Source: JBQKLI01 sp012798975 (GTDB taxonomy: Bacteria > Bacillota > Clostridia > Tissierellales > Peptoniphilaceae). From it: 64,000 nt of DNA. The stretch covers positions 1 to 64,000 of the forward strand of contig NZ_JBQKLI010000012.1 of the NCBI RefSeq assembly GCF_052116305.1. Direction: 5' to 3'. Shown here piece after piece: positions 44,096 to 52,489 of the stretch. A program made the position numbers and the translations under genes. The notes below the pieces were generated by a model that saw only the letters and a list, made by a program, of their open reading frames with translations, was not told the DNA's origin and ran no database searches. The stretch's first letter is position 1. Every line of letters begins with the position of its first letter.

Positions 44096-44250
44096 GTGAG
44101 TAGGTTTTAGGGGCTAGGCAGTAGGGATAGAAAAAAGACCGCACCAAATGCGGTCTTTTTGCATTTTACAACAACGGCAATCATTCGCAAAGCGAATGAT
44201 TGCCGTTGTTCCTATTACCTATTACCTATTACCTATTACCTATTACCTAC
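44096..44250. repeat. Composite intergenic element: G tract, terminator, hairpin, TATTACC tandem
   Basis: Order on the plus strand: purine tract with GTAGGTTTTAGGGGCTAGG (44098-44129); bidirectional terminator AAAAAGACCGCA/TGCGGTCTTTTT (44132-44143, 44149-44160); a perfect 19-bp hairpin with AAA loop (44170-44188, 44192-44210, core CGGCAATCATTCGC); and five tandem copies of TATTACC (44213-44247). The last copy runs into the stop codon of the PTS gene. The terminator serves both converging genes; the role of the rest is unknown. Confidence 0.85.
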
Positions 44251-45845
44251 TTTCTACTCTCCAAATACTCGTCAATATTTGTTTTGATAGAAGGTACTTT
44301 TGTTCCGTAGATAACTTGAACCGATTCGCCTGATTTCATAATTCCTGCGGCTCCTGTCTGGCGGAGGGCCGCTTCGTCTACTAAGGAAGAGTCTTTCACT
44401 TTTAATCGAAGTCTTGTAGCGCAGTTGTCTACTTCGATCAGATTATCTTGTCCTCCCAGAGCATCCACGATCTCAGGAGCGTTTTTAAATTCGCTGTTTG
44501 TTCCAATGCCTTTTGCTTCTCTATATTCATCTTTCGTATGAAGTTTAGAAGCAACACCTTCTTCTTCTCTTCCAGGAGTCTTTAGATCGAATTTTACAAT
44601 AAAGAATGTAAAGACGAAATAATAAATTACTGCATAGACCACACCGATAATCACTACCGGCAACCAGTTTGTCATGGCATTTCCAGGCAATATTCCGTAG
44701 AGAAGGAAGTCGATCCCCCCTCCAGAGAAGGTCAAACCTACCCCCACGCCTAAAGCATGGCAGATCGCAAAGGACAGGGCTCCTAGTACACAATGCACTC
44801 CGAAGTAAAGGATCGGAGAAGCAAAAAGAAATGAAAATTCTAAAGGTTCTGTAATTCCCACAAGCATTGATGTTAAAGAGGAAGATAACAATAATCCCTT
44901 AACGTCTTTTTTACGTTCTTTCTTAGCTTGGCGATACATTGCAAAAGCTGCCGCCGGGAAACCAAAGATCATAAACGGAAACATTCCTGAGAAGAATCTC
45001 GCATATTCCGGATTGATCTGCTGTCCTGCTGCAAGCTGAGCAAAGACGATGTTCTGTGCCCCTTCTACAACTGTTCCGTTAATGGTTTCCACTCCTCCTA
45101 GGGCTGTCTGCCAGAAAGGAAGGTAGAAAACATGATGAAGTCCTAACGGGATCAAGGCTCTGTAAATATATCCGTAGATAAAGGTTCCTACAACTCCTAA
45201 ACTTCCGATAAGCTCCCCCAGCTGAGCAATCCCTCTACCGATAAACGGCCAGATAAAGGCAAATATAATCCCTAAAAGAAGCCCTGCCACTGTGGAGATG
45301 ATCGGTATAAATCTTGTTCCTGCAAAGAAGGACAATGCCTCTGGCAGTTCGATTTTATAAAAACGATTGTGCAGTACGCTGACGATCAGTCCTAGAATAA
45401 TACCTCCTAAAACACCTGTATTCATGGTGTTTTCAAAACCTAAGTAATTTGCCGTAATCAATCCTGGTGTCGCCTGAAGGGTTTCCAAGTTCATAAAGTT
45501 TGCGATAGAAGACTGAAGCGCCGCATTCATCACAAAATAACCTACTGTAGCAGACAAAGCAGCTACAGCCTTTTCTTTCTGTGCAAACCCCAAAGCTACC
45601 GCAATGGCAAAAAGCATAGGGAGATTTCCGAATATAACGGATCCCGAATCTCTAAGCACCGCTAGGATTTTGTAAATAAGAGTACCTTCTCCCATAGCGC
45701 TTTGAAGATTATACAATTCTAGAAAGGCATCTCCCGTTAAGGAAGCTCCAAGACCTAAGAACAGTCCCGCCACCGGCAAAAGTGCAATCGGAAGCATAAA
45801 TGTTTTTCCCAGACGCTGCAGGGTTTGAAATAATCTGTCTTTCAT
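44247..45845 (-). CDS. PTS permease EIICB, glucose/maltose/N-acetylglucosamine family
   Basis: 532 residues. EIIC domain (1-410) with ten helices, typical TFMLPIALLPVAGLFLGLG start and GITEPLEFSFLF substrate-site motif. EIIB domain (about 450-532) has the phosphorylated Cys in DNCATRLRL. No EIIA domain, so it depends on another gene. Layout is closest to MalX/PtsG-type permeases; the sugar is uncertain. Start set at the ATG at 45845 with GAGGTG 6 nt upstream, not the GTG at 45854. Confidence 0.9.
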   Translation of the reverse strand: MKDRLFQTLQRLGKTFMLPIALLPVAGLFLGLGASLTGDAFLELYNLQSAMGEGTLIYKILAVLRDSGSVIFGNLPMLFAIAVALGFAQKEKAVAALSATVGYFVMNAALQSSIANFMNLETLQATPGLITANYLGFENTMNTGVLGGIILGLIVSVLHNRFYKIELPEALSFFAGTRFIPIISTVAGLLLGIIFAFIWPFIGRGIAQLGELIGSLGVVGTFIYGYIYRALIPLGLHHVFYLPFWQTALGGVETINGTVVEGAQNIVFAQLAAGQQINPEYARFFSGMFPFMIFGFPAAAFAMYRQAKKERKKDVKGLLLSSSLTSMLVGITEPLEFSFLFASPILYFGVHCVLGALSFAICHALGVGVGLTFSGGGIDFLLYGILPGNAMTNWLPVVIIGVVYAVIYYFVFTFFIVKFDLKTPGREEEGVASKLHTKDEYREAKGIGTNSEFKNAPEIVDALGGQDNLIEVDNCATRLRLKVKDSSLVDEAALRQTGAAGIMKSGESVQVIYGTKVPSIKTNIDEYLESRK

Positions 45846-45881
45846 TTTCTTCACCTCATTTTATTTTTTATTCCAATAGAA

Positions 45882-45934
45882 AGAGCTATTCAAAATATTC
45901 AGAGCTATAAGGCATTGAATCTTTGAATAGCTCT
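45882..45934 (-). promoter_or_regulatory. Long 5' hairpin before the PTS gene
   Basis: AGAGCTATTCAAA and its perfect 13-bp inverse (45882-45894, 45922-45934). The loop contains a second AGAGCTAT copy (45901-45908), which can pair with the same ATAGCTCT strand, so two exclusive folds exist. An antitermination or RNA-protein site is possible; it does not match a BglG-type RAT that I recognise. Confidence 0.5.
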
Positions 45935-45998
45935 CTCATTTACAGAATAGCATATAAAGAAAAACTTTTCACTATATTATATATTTATGTCGCATATC

Positions 45999-46670
45999 TT
46001 ATATGCGCCCTACAAGATCTACAACAATTTCTCCTGCAAGTACTGCCGCTCTTCTTTCGAACTTCTCATAATCCTCTTCCCCGTCATCATCCGCAAAGTC
46101 AGATATACTGCGGACTCCTAAGAAAGGAATGTCGTTTGCATCGCAGACATGGGCGATAGCCGCCCCTTCCATTTCGACACAAGTTCCTTGAAAATCCTCT
46201 CTTAGCTGAAGCTGCTTTTCTTTGCTGGAAATAAACTGGTCTCCTGTGATGATATTTCCCCGACGAAGATCTCTTTCTGAAAAAACATCCTCCATAAGAG
46301 AAAGAAGTCTCTCATCCCCGGAAAAAGAATCTTTATAGGGATAAAATCTTTTCATCAAATCATGGTCAAAATCGTGATAAGAGAGGCTCTCTCCTAAAAC
46401 AACTGACATATGCTTTAAGGAAGGATCTAAGCCTCCGGCAATACCGGTATTAATCACAGCATCTACCTTGAAATGATCGATCATCGCCTGAGTGATTAAG
46501 GCGGCATTCACCTTTCCCACACCAGAATCTACAAATACGATTTTTTTATCTCCGATGCTTCCTTCATAGAAAGTATGCTTTGCTATAACCACTTTCTTTT
46601 CATCTTGAACAATATTCTTAATCGCCTCTAATTCCACATCCATTGCAGCGATAATTCCAATTACCTTCAT
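45999..46670 (-). CDS. mtnN: 5'-methylthioadenosine/S-adenosylhomocysteine nucleosidase
   Basis: 223 residues; cleaves MTA, SAH and 5'-deoxyadenosine to adenine. IGIIAAMDVELEAI start, NTGIAGGL, VEMEGAAIAHVC (substrate Glu pair) and the catalytic Asp in RSISDFADD. Its 5'-deoxyadenosine activity would support radical SAM enzymes, but it is not linked to that cluster. Follows degV by 9 bp. Confidence 0.96.
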   Translation of the reverse strand: MKVIGIIAAMDVELEAIKNIVQDEKKVVIAKHTFYEGSIGDKKIVFVDSGVGKVNAALITQAMIDHFKVDAVINTGIAGGLDPSLKHMSVVLGESLSYHDFDHDLMKRFYPYKDSFSGDERLLSLMEDVFSERDLRRGNIITGDQFISSKEKQLQLREDFQGTCVEMEGAAIAHVCDANDIPFLGVRSISDFADDDGEEDYEKFERRAAVLAGEIVVDLVGRI

Positions 46671-46679
46671 ATTTTCTCC

Positions 46680-47513
46680 TTAAAAAGCTATTACAATACC
46701 GCCGTTGTTGGCATATACTGAAGATAACATTCCTGTTTCTACAATTTCAATTTTTTTGAAATTATATTTTTCTTCAATCATCTCTTTGAAATTCAAAGCC
46801 CTGTCCTTTGCATTGCAATGGGCAATAACAAGAATACTTTCCTGCAGGTCTTTCTTCTGCTCCCCTACAAGCTTTACAAGATTTTGAACGGCTTTCTGAT
46901 AGCCTCTTCCTTTTCCAAATAGTTTAATACTTCCATCATCAGCACCCATTATCGGTTTTATGGACAGAGCCTTTATAAACGCTCCTGCCAACTGCTTCAT
47001 TCGTCCATTTTTCACAAGATTGTCGTATTCATCTAGTATAAAGAAGGTCTTCATATTCGAAACAAACTCTTCAATTCTTTCAGTAATTTCTTCAAAAGAG
47101 TTATTCTCTTCTATAAACTCTCTTAATTTTATGGCAACAAGGGTTTCTCCCGCTGAAGCAGATTTTGAATCAATAACATGAATCTTTGTTTTATGGTTTT
47201 CCAAAAACATATCCTTTGCAAGGCAGGCATTGCTATAAGTCGCACTGAGTTTAGAGGATATAGTGATAACGAAATTTTCTGCACTTTCTTCGAAACGATC
47301 TATAAACAACTGAGGCGAAGGGGCTGAAGATTTCGGTGTTTTTTCTCCTGCATCCATCAAACGGACAAACTCTTCGATATCAAGATCTTCATGGTCTATA
47401 TAATGTTCGCCGTCGATTTCGATATTAAATGGTACCTTTTCTACCTTGGTTCTTTCCAGAATTTCTTTGCTGGTATCGCAGCTGGAATCTGCTATAATTT
47501 TACGGTCGCTCAT
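46680..47513 (-). CDS. DegV family fatty acid-binding protein
   Basis: 277 residues. KIIADSSCDTSKEI start, TSSAPSPQ-like KSSAPSPQLF, VIDSKSASAGETL, GRMKQLAGAFIKALSIKPIM. DegV/FakB proteins bind fatty acids for the FakA kinase. AAGGAGG upstream; 21 bp after glmM, so glmM, degV and mtnN may be one transcript. Confidence 0.93.
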   Translation of the reverse strand: MSDRKIIADSSCDTSKEILERTKVEKVPFNIEIDGEHYIDHEDLDIEEFVRLMDAGEKTPKSSAPSPQLFIDRFEESAENFVITISSKLSATYSNACLAKDMFLENHKTKIHVIDSKSASAGETLVAIKLREFIEENNSFEEITERIEEFVSNMKTFFILDEYDNLVKNGRMKQLAGAFIKALSIKPIMGADDGSIKLFGKGRGYQKAVQNLVKLVGEQKKDLQESILVIAHCNAKDRALNFKEMIEEKYNFKKIEIVETGMLSSVYANNGGIVIAF

Positions 47514-47534
47514 ACTGCCCCTCCTTGATAGATC

Positions 47535-48875
47535 TTAATGATTGTATTTGTTTGAAATAAGCTCAGCCAGAACAACAGCATCTCGATTCATCTGTTCTTG
47601 ATCCTGACCTTCAAGCATAACACGAACTAATGGCTCTGTTCCCGAAGGACGGATAAGAACACGGCCTTGACCGCTCATTTTTTCTTCAAGTTTCTTGATT
47701 TCATTTTGAATTTCTTCATCATCCACATACTTCATCTGATTTTTCTTTTTTACTTTTGCATTGACTAGAACTTGAGGATATGTAGTCATCAACTGATTGA
47801 GTTCAGACATTTTTTTGTTTTGATGAATTTTCATTTCAGCTACTTTTAATGCACTGAGAATTCCATCCCCTGTCGTGTTGTCTTCAAGGAAAATAATATG
47901 TCCAGACTGTTCTCCTCCGATAATAAAGCCTTCTTTAACCATCATCTCGAGAACATAGCGGTCTCCTACATTTGCTTTAAAAACGTCTACACCATGCTTC
48001 TTCATACATTCGTCAAAACCGATATTTGTCATAACCGTTCCGACTACACCGTTGTTCTTGAGTTTACCCTGTTCTTTTAAATGAAGAGTACAAGCAGCGA
48101 TAAGATGATCTCCGTCCATAGTTTCTCCTGTTTCATCTACAGCGATCAAACGATCCCCATCACCATCGAAAGAAAAGCCCATATCTGCATTTGTTTTTGA
48201 AACAACTGTTTTAATAATCTCCGGATTCGTAGATCCGCAGTTCAAATTAATATTCATTCCGTCCGGTTCTGTGTTGATTACTTGAACATCAGCACCGAGT
48301 TCTTTGAAAAGAACAGGAGCGATCTTATAGGTTGCCCCGTGACCACAGTCTAATGCAATCTTTATTCCGTCAAAGCTTTCGCCAATCGTTGATTTTAAGA
48401 AATCAATATAAATACGAGATGCTTCTGGACGATCATATACTTTTCCGATTTTTTCGTGTGTTGGATAAAATTCCGTATCTGGATTGTCGATTAATTCTTC
48501 TATCTCATCTTCCAAGGCATCTGGAAGTTTAAAACCTGTCGATCCGAAGAACTTAATACCATTAAATTCTCCTGGATTGTGAGATGCAGAGATAACCGCT
48601 CCTGCACTCGCTTTATAATAACGAGTTAAAAAAGCAACAGCCGGTGTAGGAATAACCCCTAAACGGATTACTGAAAAACCAGCAGAATTGAGCCCTGCTA
48701 TAAGAGCCGATTCCAGCATATCTCCTGAAAGTCTCGTATCCTTTCCGATTACCATAAGCTTTGTGTCATCATTAAGCTTTTCTGCTACAGCTCTTCCTAT
48801 TTTAAAAGCTAACTCCGGCGATAAATCATCATTAGCAACTCCGCGTACTCCATCTGTTCCAAAATATTTCCCCAT
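47535..48875 (-). CDS. glmM: Phosphoglucosamine mutase
   Basis: 446 residues; makes glucosamine-1-phosphate for peptidoglycan. MGKYFGTDGVRGVAN start, phosphoserine loop ISASHNPGEFNGIKFF (Ser 98), metal-binding FDGDGDR, sugar loop GGEQSGH, phosphate-binding RPSGTEPLVRVM. Third gene of the cdaA-cdaR-glmM set, but separated from cdaR by about 200 bp of repeat and terminator, so partial uncoupling is likely. Confidence 0.97.
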   Translation of the reverse strand: MGKYFGTDGVRGVANDDLSPELAFKIGRAVAEKLNDDTKLMVIGKDTRLSGDMLESALIAGLNSAGFSVIRLGVIPTPAVAFLTRYYKASAGAVISASHNPGEFNGIKFFGSTGFKLPDALEDEIEELIDNPDTEFYPTHEKIGKVYDRPEASRIYIDFLKSTIGESFDGIKIALDCGHGATYKIAPVLFKELGADVQVINTEPDGMNINLNCGSTNPEIIKTVVSKTNADMGFSFDGDGDRLIAVDETGETMDGDHLIAACTLHLKEQGKLKNNGVVGTVMTNIGFDECMKKHGVDVFKANVGDRYVLEMMVKEGFIIGGEQSGHIIFLEDNTTGDGILSALKVAEMKIHQNKKMSELNQLMTTYPQVLVNAKVKKKNQMKYVDDEEIQNEIKKLEEKMSGQGRVLIRPSGTEPLVRVMLEGQDQEQMNRDAVVLAELISNKYNH

Positions 48876-48930
48876 TTTGGACCTCCTTATATAACTCCAT
48901 AATTTTTAAATCTTTTTTTATTATATCATA

Positions 48931-49085
48931 TTAGGAGATAGGTTGTAGGTTATAGGGACTAGGGAAGGATAAAAAAACCGCACCCTATGGTGCGGTCTTT
49001 TTTCCTTTATATAAACAGTAATTATCCGCTTTTCGAATAATCACTTTCCTTCCCTATTCCCTAGTTCCTATAACCTGCTTCCTAC
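48931..49085. repeat. Composite intergenic element with inverted TAGGG tracts
   Basis: Left tract (48931-48969) contains AGGTTATAGGGACTAGGGA; the right tract (49045-49085) read on the other strand contains AGGTTATAGGAACTAGGGA. Between them are terminator ACCGCACC/GGTGCGGT (48977-48984, 48989-48996, T6 exit) and an imperfect hairpin (49017-49043, AGTAATTAT with ATAATCACT). The plan equals the element at 44096. Right end touches the cdaR stop codon. Confidence 0.8.
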
Positions 49086-50281
49086 TGAACTCGTACACTG
49101 ACTTCAGAAGGTTCGATCTTTTCCAAAGTAACACCCTCTACCCGCTCTACTCCCACTGGAAGAGTCAAGGTGCCTGGCGATTGACCTTGAAGATCGATAT
49201 AGCACTGAATTTCTGTTACTGCATCGACTGATGTAGTACTTCCCTTTACAGTAACCGCTACGGGAGCATCGTGAAGCACCGCTGCCTGACTACCTTCTGG
49301 AACATTTCTAAGTTCTATATCTTCCGTCTGAATATTGAATGTTTTAGATTTATCTGATACAACCTGTACATTGGCAATGATGTGTTTGTTTGGATCGGAT
49401 AAAAAAACATCTTGAGGAAGTCTCAAACCTACATTGATATTCGCCGTCTCTTGAATCGTAGAAAGGTCAATAGGTTTTGTTTCAATCTCTATAATACCGT
49501 TTAATATTTCTCCGTCGCCAGTAATACTGATTGTCGATTGATTTAACGTCGGACCTTCCAGCTGAATCCCTTCTGCCGGTTCTCCTACCGTATTGAGTTT
49601 AATCGGTACTTCTTTTACAGAATTAATAGAAAGGCTTACACTGACTTCCTTCTGGCTTAATTCTACTCCTACGACTTGTTTGCCGTCAGCATTCACAAGA
49701 GTAATCGGAACATTTAAAGTCGTATCATCTTGAATCTCTTGAAGATTGACCTGTGTTTTTGCATGATGTATCTGGTTGACGATGGAGCTTGGGCCCGTAA
49801 TACTGACTCTATTTGGTTTTACTTCTGTTCCCATCAGCATTATATGATTTGAAGGCAGTGCATTGATCGTCTCAACTGTAACAGGGATCTCTTTATCGAT
49901 AATTTTTTCAAATTTAAATACAATAGAATTCTGCGACTGCTGATACACTACGGTATCTCTTGGCGCCTGCACCGTAATCGGCATAGATTGTGTTTGAGAG
50001 CTAAACCGAGCTAGATCTACCTGTACGATAATATCTCTCGGCTGAACCTTGTTGATTTCATTTCTTGGGCCGGATAATGTAACATTAATAGTCGGTTTTT
50101 TCGGTTCCACAATCACCATGTCATTATTTTGAAGAGTTTCTTCATTGATCAATTCTACCGGCAAATTGCGATACTCTCTTCGAATCGTAGGATTTGTCGC
50201 TCCCATAACATAACTCCAAAGAAAAATCGCAAACACAATAGAGATTAATCCAGTTGCTATTTCTTTTCTATTTTCTTTCAT
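49082..50281 (-). CDS. cdaR: CdaR, YbbR-domain regulator of the diadenylate cyclase
   Basis: 399 residues. One N-terminal membrane helix (about 9-30) and several extracellular YbbR repeats (for example PVELINEETL, IPVTVETIN, VPIKLNTVGEP). CdaR binds CdaA and modulates c-di-AMP synthesis. Start at 50281 with GGAGG 7-9 nt upstream; its 5' end overlaps the end of cdaA. Confidence 0.93.
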   Translation of the reverse strand: MKENRKEIATGLISIVFAIFLWSYVMGATNPTIRREYRNLPVELINEETLQNNDMVIVEPKKPTINVTLSGPRNEINKVQPRDIIVQVDLARFSSQTQSMPITVQAPRDTVVYQQSQNSIVFKFEKIIDKEIPVTVETINALPSNHIMLMGTEVKPNRVSITGPSSIVNQIHHAKTQVNLQEIQDDTTLNVPITLVNADGKQVVGVELSQKEVSVSLSINSVKEVPIKLNTVGEPAEGIQLEGPTLNQSTISITGDGEILNGIIEIETKPIDLSTIQETANINVGLRLPQDVFLSDPNKHIIANVQVVSDKSKTFNIQTEDIELRNVPEGSQAAVLHDAPVAVTVKGSTTSVDAVTEIQCYIDLQGQSPGTLTLPVGVERVEGVTLEKIEPSEVSVRVQ

Positions 50282-51101
50282 TATCGGTCCTCCATTCAGC
50301 CAGGAAGCCGGCATTTACTTTCTTGTAAAACTCAAGCAGAATTTCTCTTAAGGTATCTTCATCGATATATCTTGTGATCTCTCCATTTTCAGTAATAGAA
50401 ATTGCACCGGTTTCTTCCGATACAATAATAGTTAAAGAATCAGATTTTTCCGATATTCCAAGAGCTGCCCGATGTCTTGTTCCAAGTTCTTTTGATACAA
50501 GCTTACTGTCTGTTAAAGGAAGAAAACAGGCTGCAGCCTTGATTTTGTCCCCTTTAATAATAACAGCACCATCATGAAGAGGCGTATTAGGGATAAATAT
50601 ATTAATCAATAATTCGCTGGAAATAAGGGCATCCAGCTTCGTTCCTGTTTCCACAATTTCATTTAATCCTGTTTTTCTTTCCAAAACCAGCAGCGCACCG
50701 ATTTTCTGTCTTGATAAAGAAGACATCGCTGTAACAATTTCGCTAGAAACTTTTTTAGCATCCTCGTCTTGTATATCTAATATCGATTTATTAAAGAAAT
50801 TATTTCTTCCTATAAATTCCAGCACACGTCTAAGCTCTGGCTGAAATACAATCAGTATCGCTATCATACCGAGAGTCATTGTATTTTCTAAAATCCAGTT
50901 AATTGTATAAAGTCTGAGCCATCCGCTTACCTTTGCGATAACAAAAAGCGCTATAATTCCTTTGATCAGCTGCTCGGCTCGTGTTTCCTTGATAAGCAGT
51001 ATTAATTTGTACACTACAAAGGCAACGACTGCAACATCGATAATATCGAGTACACGTATACTGGATAGCTGGCTATTTATAAAGTTGATTATGGCATCCA
51101 T
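50268..51101 (-). CDS. cdaA: Membrane diadenylate cyclase CdaA
   Basis: 277 residues; makes c-di-AMP from two ATP. Three N-terminal helices (about 18-90) precede the DAC domain with LHDGAVII (DGA 177-179) and GTRHRAALG (RHR 209-211). With cdaR and glmM this is the conserved Firmicutes arrangement linking c-di-AMP to wall synthesis. The nucleotide controls K+ uptake, which is relevant to the trk genes at 24-28 kb. Confidence 0.97.
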   Translation of the reverse strand: MDAIINFINSQLSSIRVLDIIDVAVVAFVVYKLILLIKETRAEQLIKGIIALFVIAKVSGWLRLYTINWILENTMTLGMIAILIVFQPELRRVLEFIGRNNFFNKSILDIQDEDAKKVSSEIVTAMSSLSRQKIGALLVLERKTGLNEIVETGTKLDALISSELLINIFIPNTPLHDGAVIIKGDKIKAAACFLPLTDSKLVSKELGTRHRAALGISEKSDSLTIIVSEETGAISITENGEITRYIDEDTLREILLEFYKKVNAGFLAEWRTDNERK

Positions 51102-51157
51102 TTTTCCCCATCCTTATCTTTATTTTCATCCATATTGTATCATATAGCCACAAGAAA

Positions 51158-51180
51158 AAAACGCTGTAAGACAGCGTTTT
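51158..51180 (-). terminator. Terminator of ptsH
   Basis: AAAACGCTGT with inverse (51158-51167, 51171-51180), 3-nt loop, T7 exit on the minus strand. Confidence 0.9.
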
Positions 51181-51452
51181 CATATATCTTGAATCCCTAA
51201 TTCGTTTTTAACCAGTTGAACAAGTGTTGACAATGCCTCTTCTTCATCTTCCCCAGAACAGCGGATTGTAAGAAGAGTATCCTTTTTGGCAGCCATAGCT
51301 AAAATACTGATAATACTTTTTCCGTTATATTCTCTATCCTCTTTAATAAGTGTTACTTCTGATTCAAATTGAGTCGCTGTTCGCAAGAACTGGGATGCAG
51401 GTCTTGCATGCAAACCAATGCTATTTGTCACAGTAACCTTTTCCTCAACCAT
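51180..51452 (-). CDS. ptsH: Phosphocarrier protein HPr
   Basis: 90 residues. His 15 in GLHARPAS accepts phosphate from enzyme I; Ser 46 in GKSIISIL is the HPr kinase site used in carbon catabolite control. Enzyme I is not adjacent. A long leader with its own promoter precedes it. Confidence 0.96.
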   Translation of the reverse strand: MVEEKVTVTNSIGLHARPASQFLRTATQFESEVTLIKEDREYNGKSIISILAMAAKKDTLLTIRCSGEDEEEALSTLVQLVKNELGIQDI

Positions 51453-51490
51453 AAAAACCTCCGGTATTTTACTTAATCAGATTATCAACA

Positions 51491-51601
51491 CCTCTAATTA
51501 AAATTAATTAGAGGGCTCTTTATTACTAAAATTCGAATAATAAATGCGGCTGGAATTATTTTCAATAAAAGACTACGTTATTTTTGTAACAAGAACCCTC
51601 T
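51491..51601 (-). promoter_or_regulatory. Structured leader of ptsH
   Basis: A leader of about 160 nt. A perfect 10-bp hairpin (CCTCTAATTA, 51491-51500 with 51505-51514) has one strand that can instead pair with an upstream AGAGGG (51596-51601), so two folds compete. No T run follows, so it is not a simple terminator; control of translation or RNA stability is possible. Confidence 0.4.
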
Positions 51602-51618
51602 GATAACCCATTGCTACT

Positions 51619-51647
51619 AGTATAACACAGCTTCATCAAATTGTCGA
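51619..51647 (-). promoter_or_regulatory. Promoter of ptsH
   Basis: TCGACA (51642-51647), 17-bp spacer, TATACT (51619-51624) on the minus strand. Confidence 0.65.
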
Positions 51648-51750
51648 ATTCTTGTCAATATTATTAAAATATACAGTTTTAACCGTTTAAAACATAGCGA
51701 TAAAACAACTTCCCCTTTATTCTCTTCCTAGCCCTTCTCCCCTTCCAAAA

Positions 51751-51792
51751 CGACAAAGAACCTCGAGCTTTAAACAGCGAGGTTCTTTGTCG
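51751..51792 (-). terminator. Terminator of the fucose operon
   Basis: Perfect 15-bp stem CGACAAAGAACCTCG (51751-51765, 51778-51792), 12-nt loop, T4 exit on the minus strand, then a purine tract (GGAAGGGGAGAAGGG) of the recurring intergenic type. Confidence 0.9.
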
Positions 51793-51815
51793 ATATGAGG
51801 GGTCATATATTCTAA

Positions 51816-52460
51816 TTACTTTTTCTGTCCGTAGCTTTCAAATTTGATCGCCATCTTTGCCATTTCTGCATCATCTAATACAACAGGTTTACCGATTGCC
51901 CTTGCCATATAATAAATTTGAGCACAATACTCTACTTCTTCTATTATATTAAAGGCATTTGCCAAGGAATGTGTCCCTGCCAAAATTCCATGATTTGCTA
52001 AAAGTACTGCATTTCGATCGATCATAGCTTCGAAAGCATTCTCTGCAAGTTCTGGACTTCCATAGGTTGCATACTCCGCACAGCGTACATTTGGTCCGGC
52101 TACTGCTATCATGTAGTGAGCGGGAGGAAGATCTTCTCTTAATGTAGCAATAACTGTTGCATAAGTAGTATGTGCATGGATAACGGCGGTGATATCATCA
52201 CGTTTTTCATATTGAATCTTATGCATCACCCATTCGCTGGACGGTTTTTTGTCCCCTTCTACGATGGTTCCGTCTAGTTTCATAATGACAATATCTTCTG
52301 GTTTGATTTCGTAAAAATCAATTCCTGTCGGTGTTATAGCCATCAGCTGGGTTTCAGGATCGTACACACTTAGATTTCCTCCTGTCCCTTTTGTTAGACG
52401 GCTGTCTACCAACGCTCGTCCATATTGGATGAGTTCTTGCCGAGCTTTATCCATTAACAT
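51816..52460 (-). CDS. fucA: L-fuculose-1-phosphate aldolase (class II aldolase/adducin)
   Basis: 214 residues; splits fuculose-1-phosphate into DHAP and L-lactaldehyde. GTGGNLS binds phosphate; catalytic Glu 76 in PSSEW; zinc ligands His 95 and His 97 in HAHTTY and His 157 in ANHG. AAGGAG 8 nt before the ATG. Last gene of the fucose operon. Confidence 0.92.
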   Translation of the reverse strand: MLMDKARQELIQYGRALVDSRLTKGTGGNLSVYDPETQLMAITPTGIDFYEIKPEDIVIMKLDGTIVEGDKKPSSEWVMHKIQYEKRDDITAVIHAHTTYATVIATLREDLPPAHYMIAVAGPNVRCAEYATYGSPELAENAFEAMIDRNAVLLANHGILAGTHSLANAFNIIEEVEYCAQIYYMARAIGKPVVLDDAEMAKMAIKFESYGQKK

Positions 52461-52489
52461 AGTTATCTCCTTTATACTGTGATTTTATT

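Noticed and set aside
44213..44247. TATTACC array considered as a CRISPR
   Set aside because: Units are 7 bp with no spacers and no cas genes in the window.
51491..51514. Hairpin before ptsH as a terminator
   Set aside because: No T run follows the stem on either strand at the right place.
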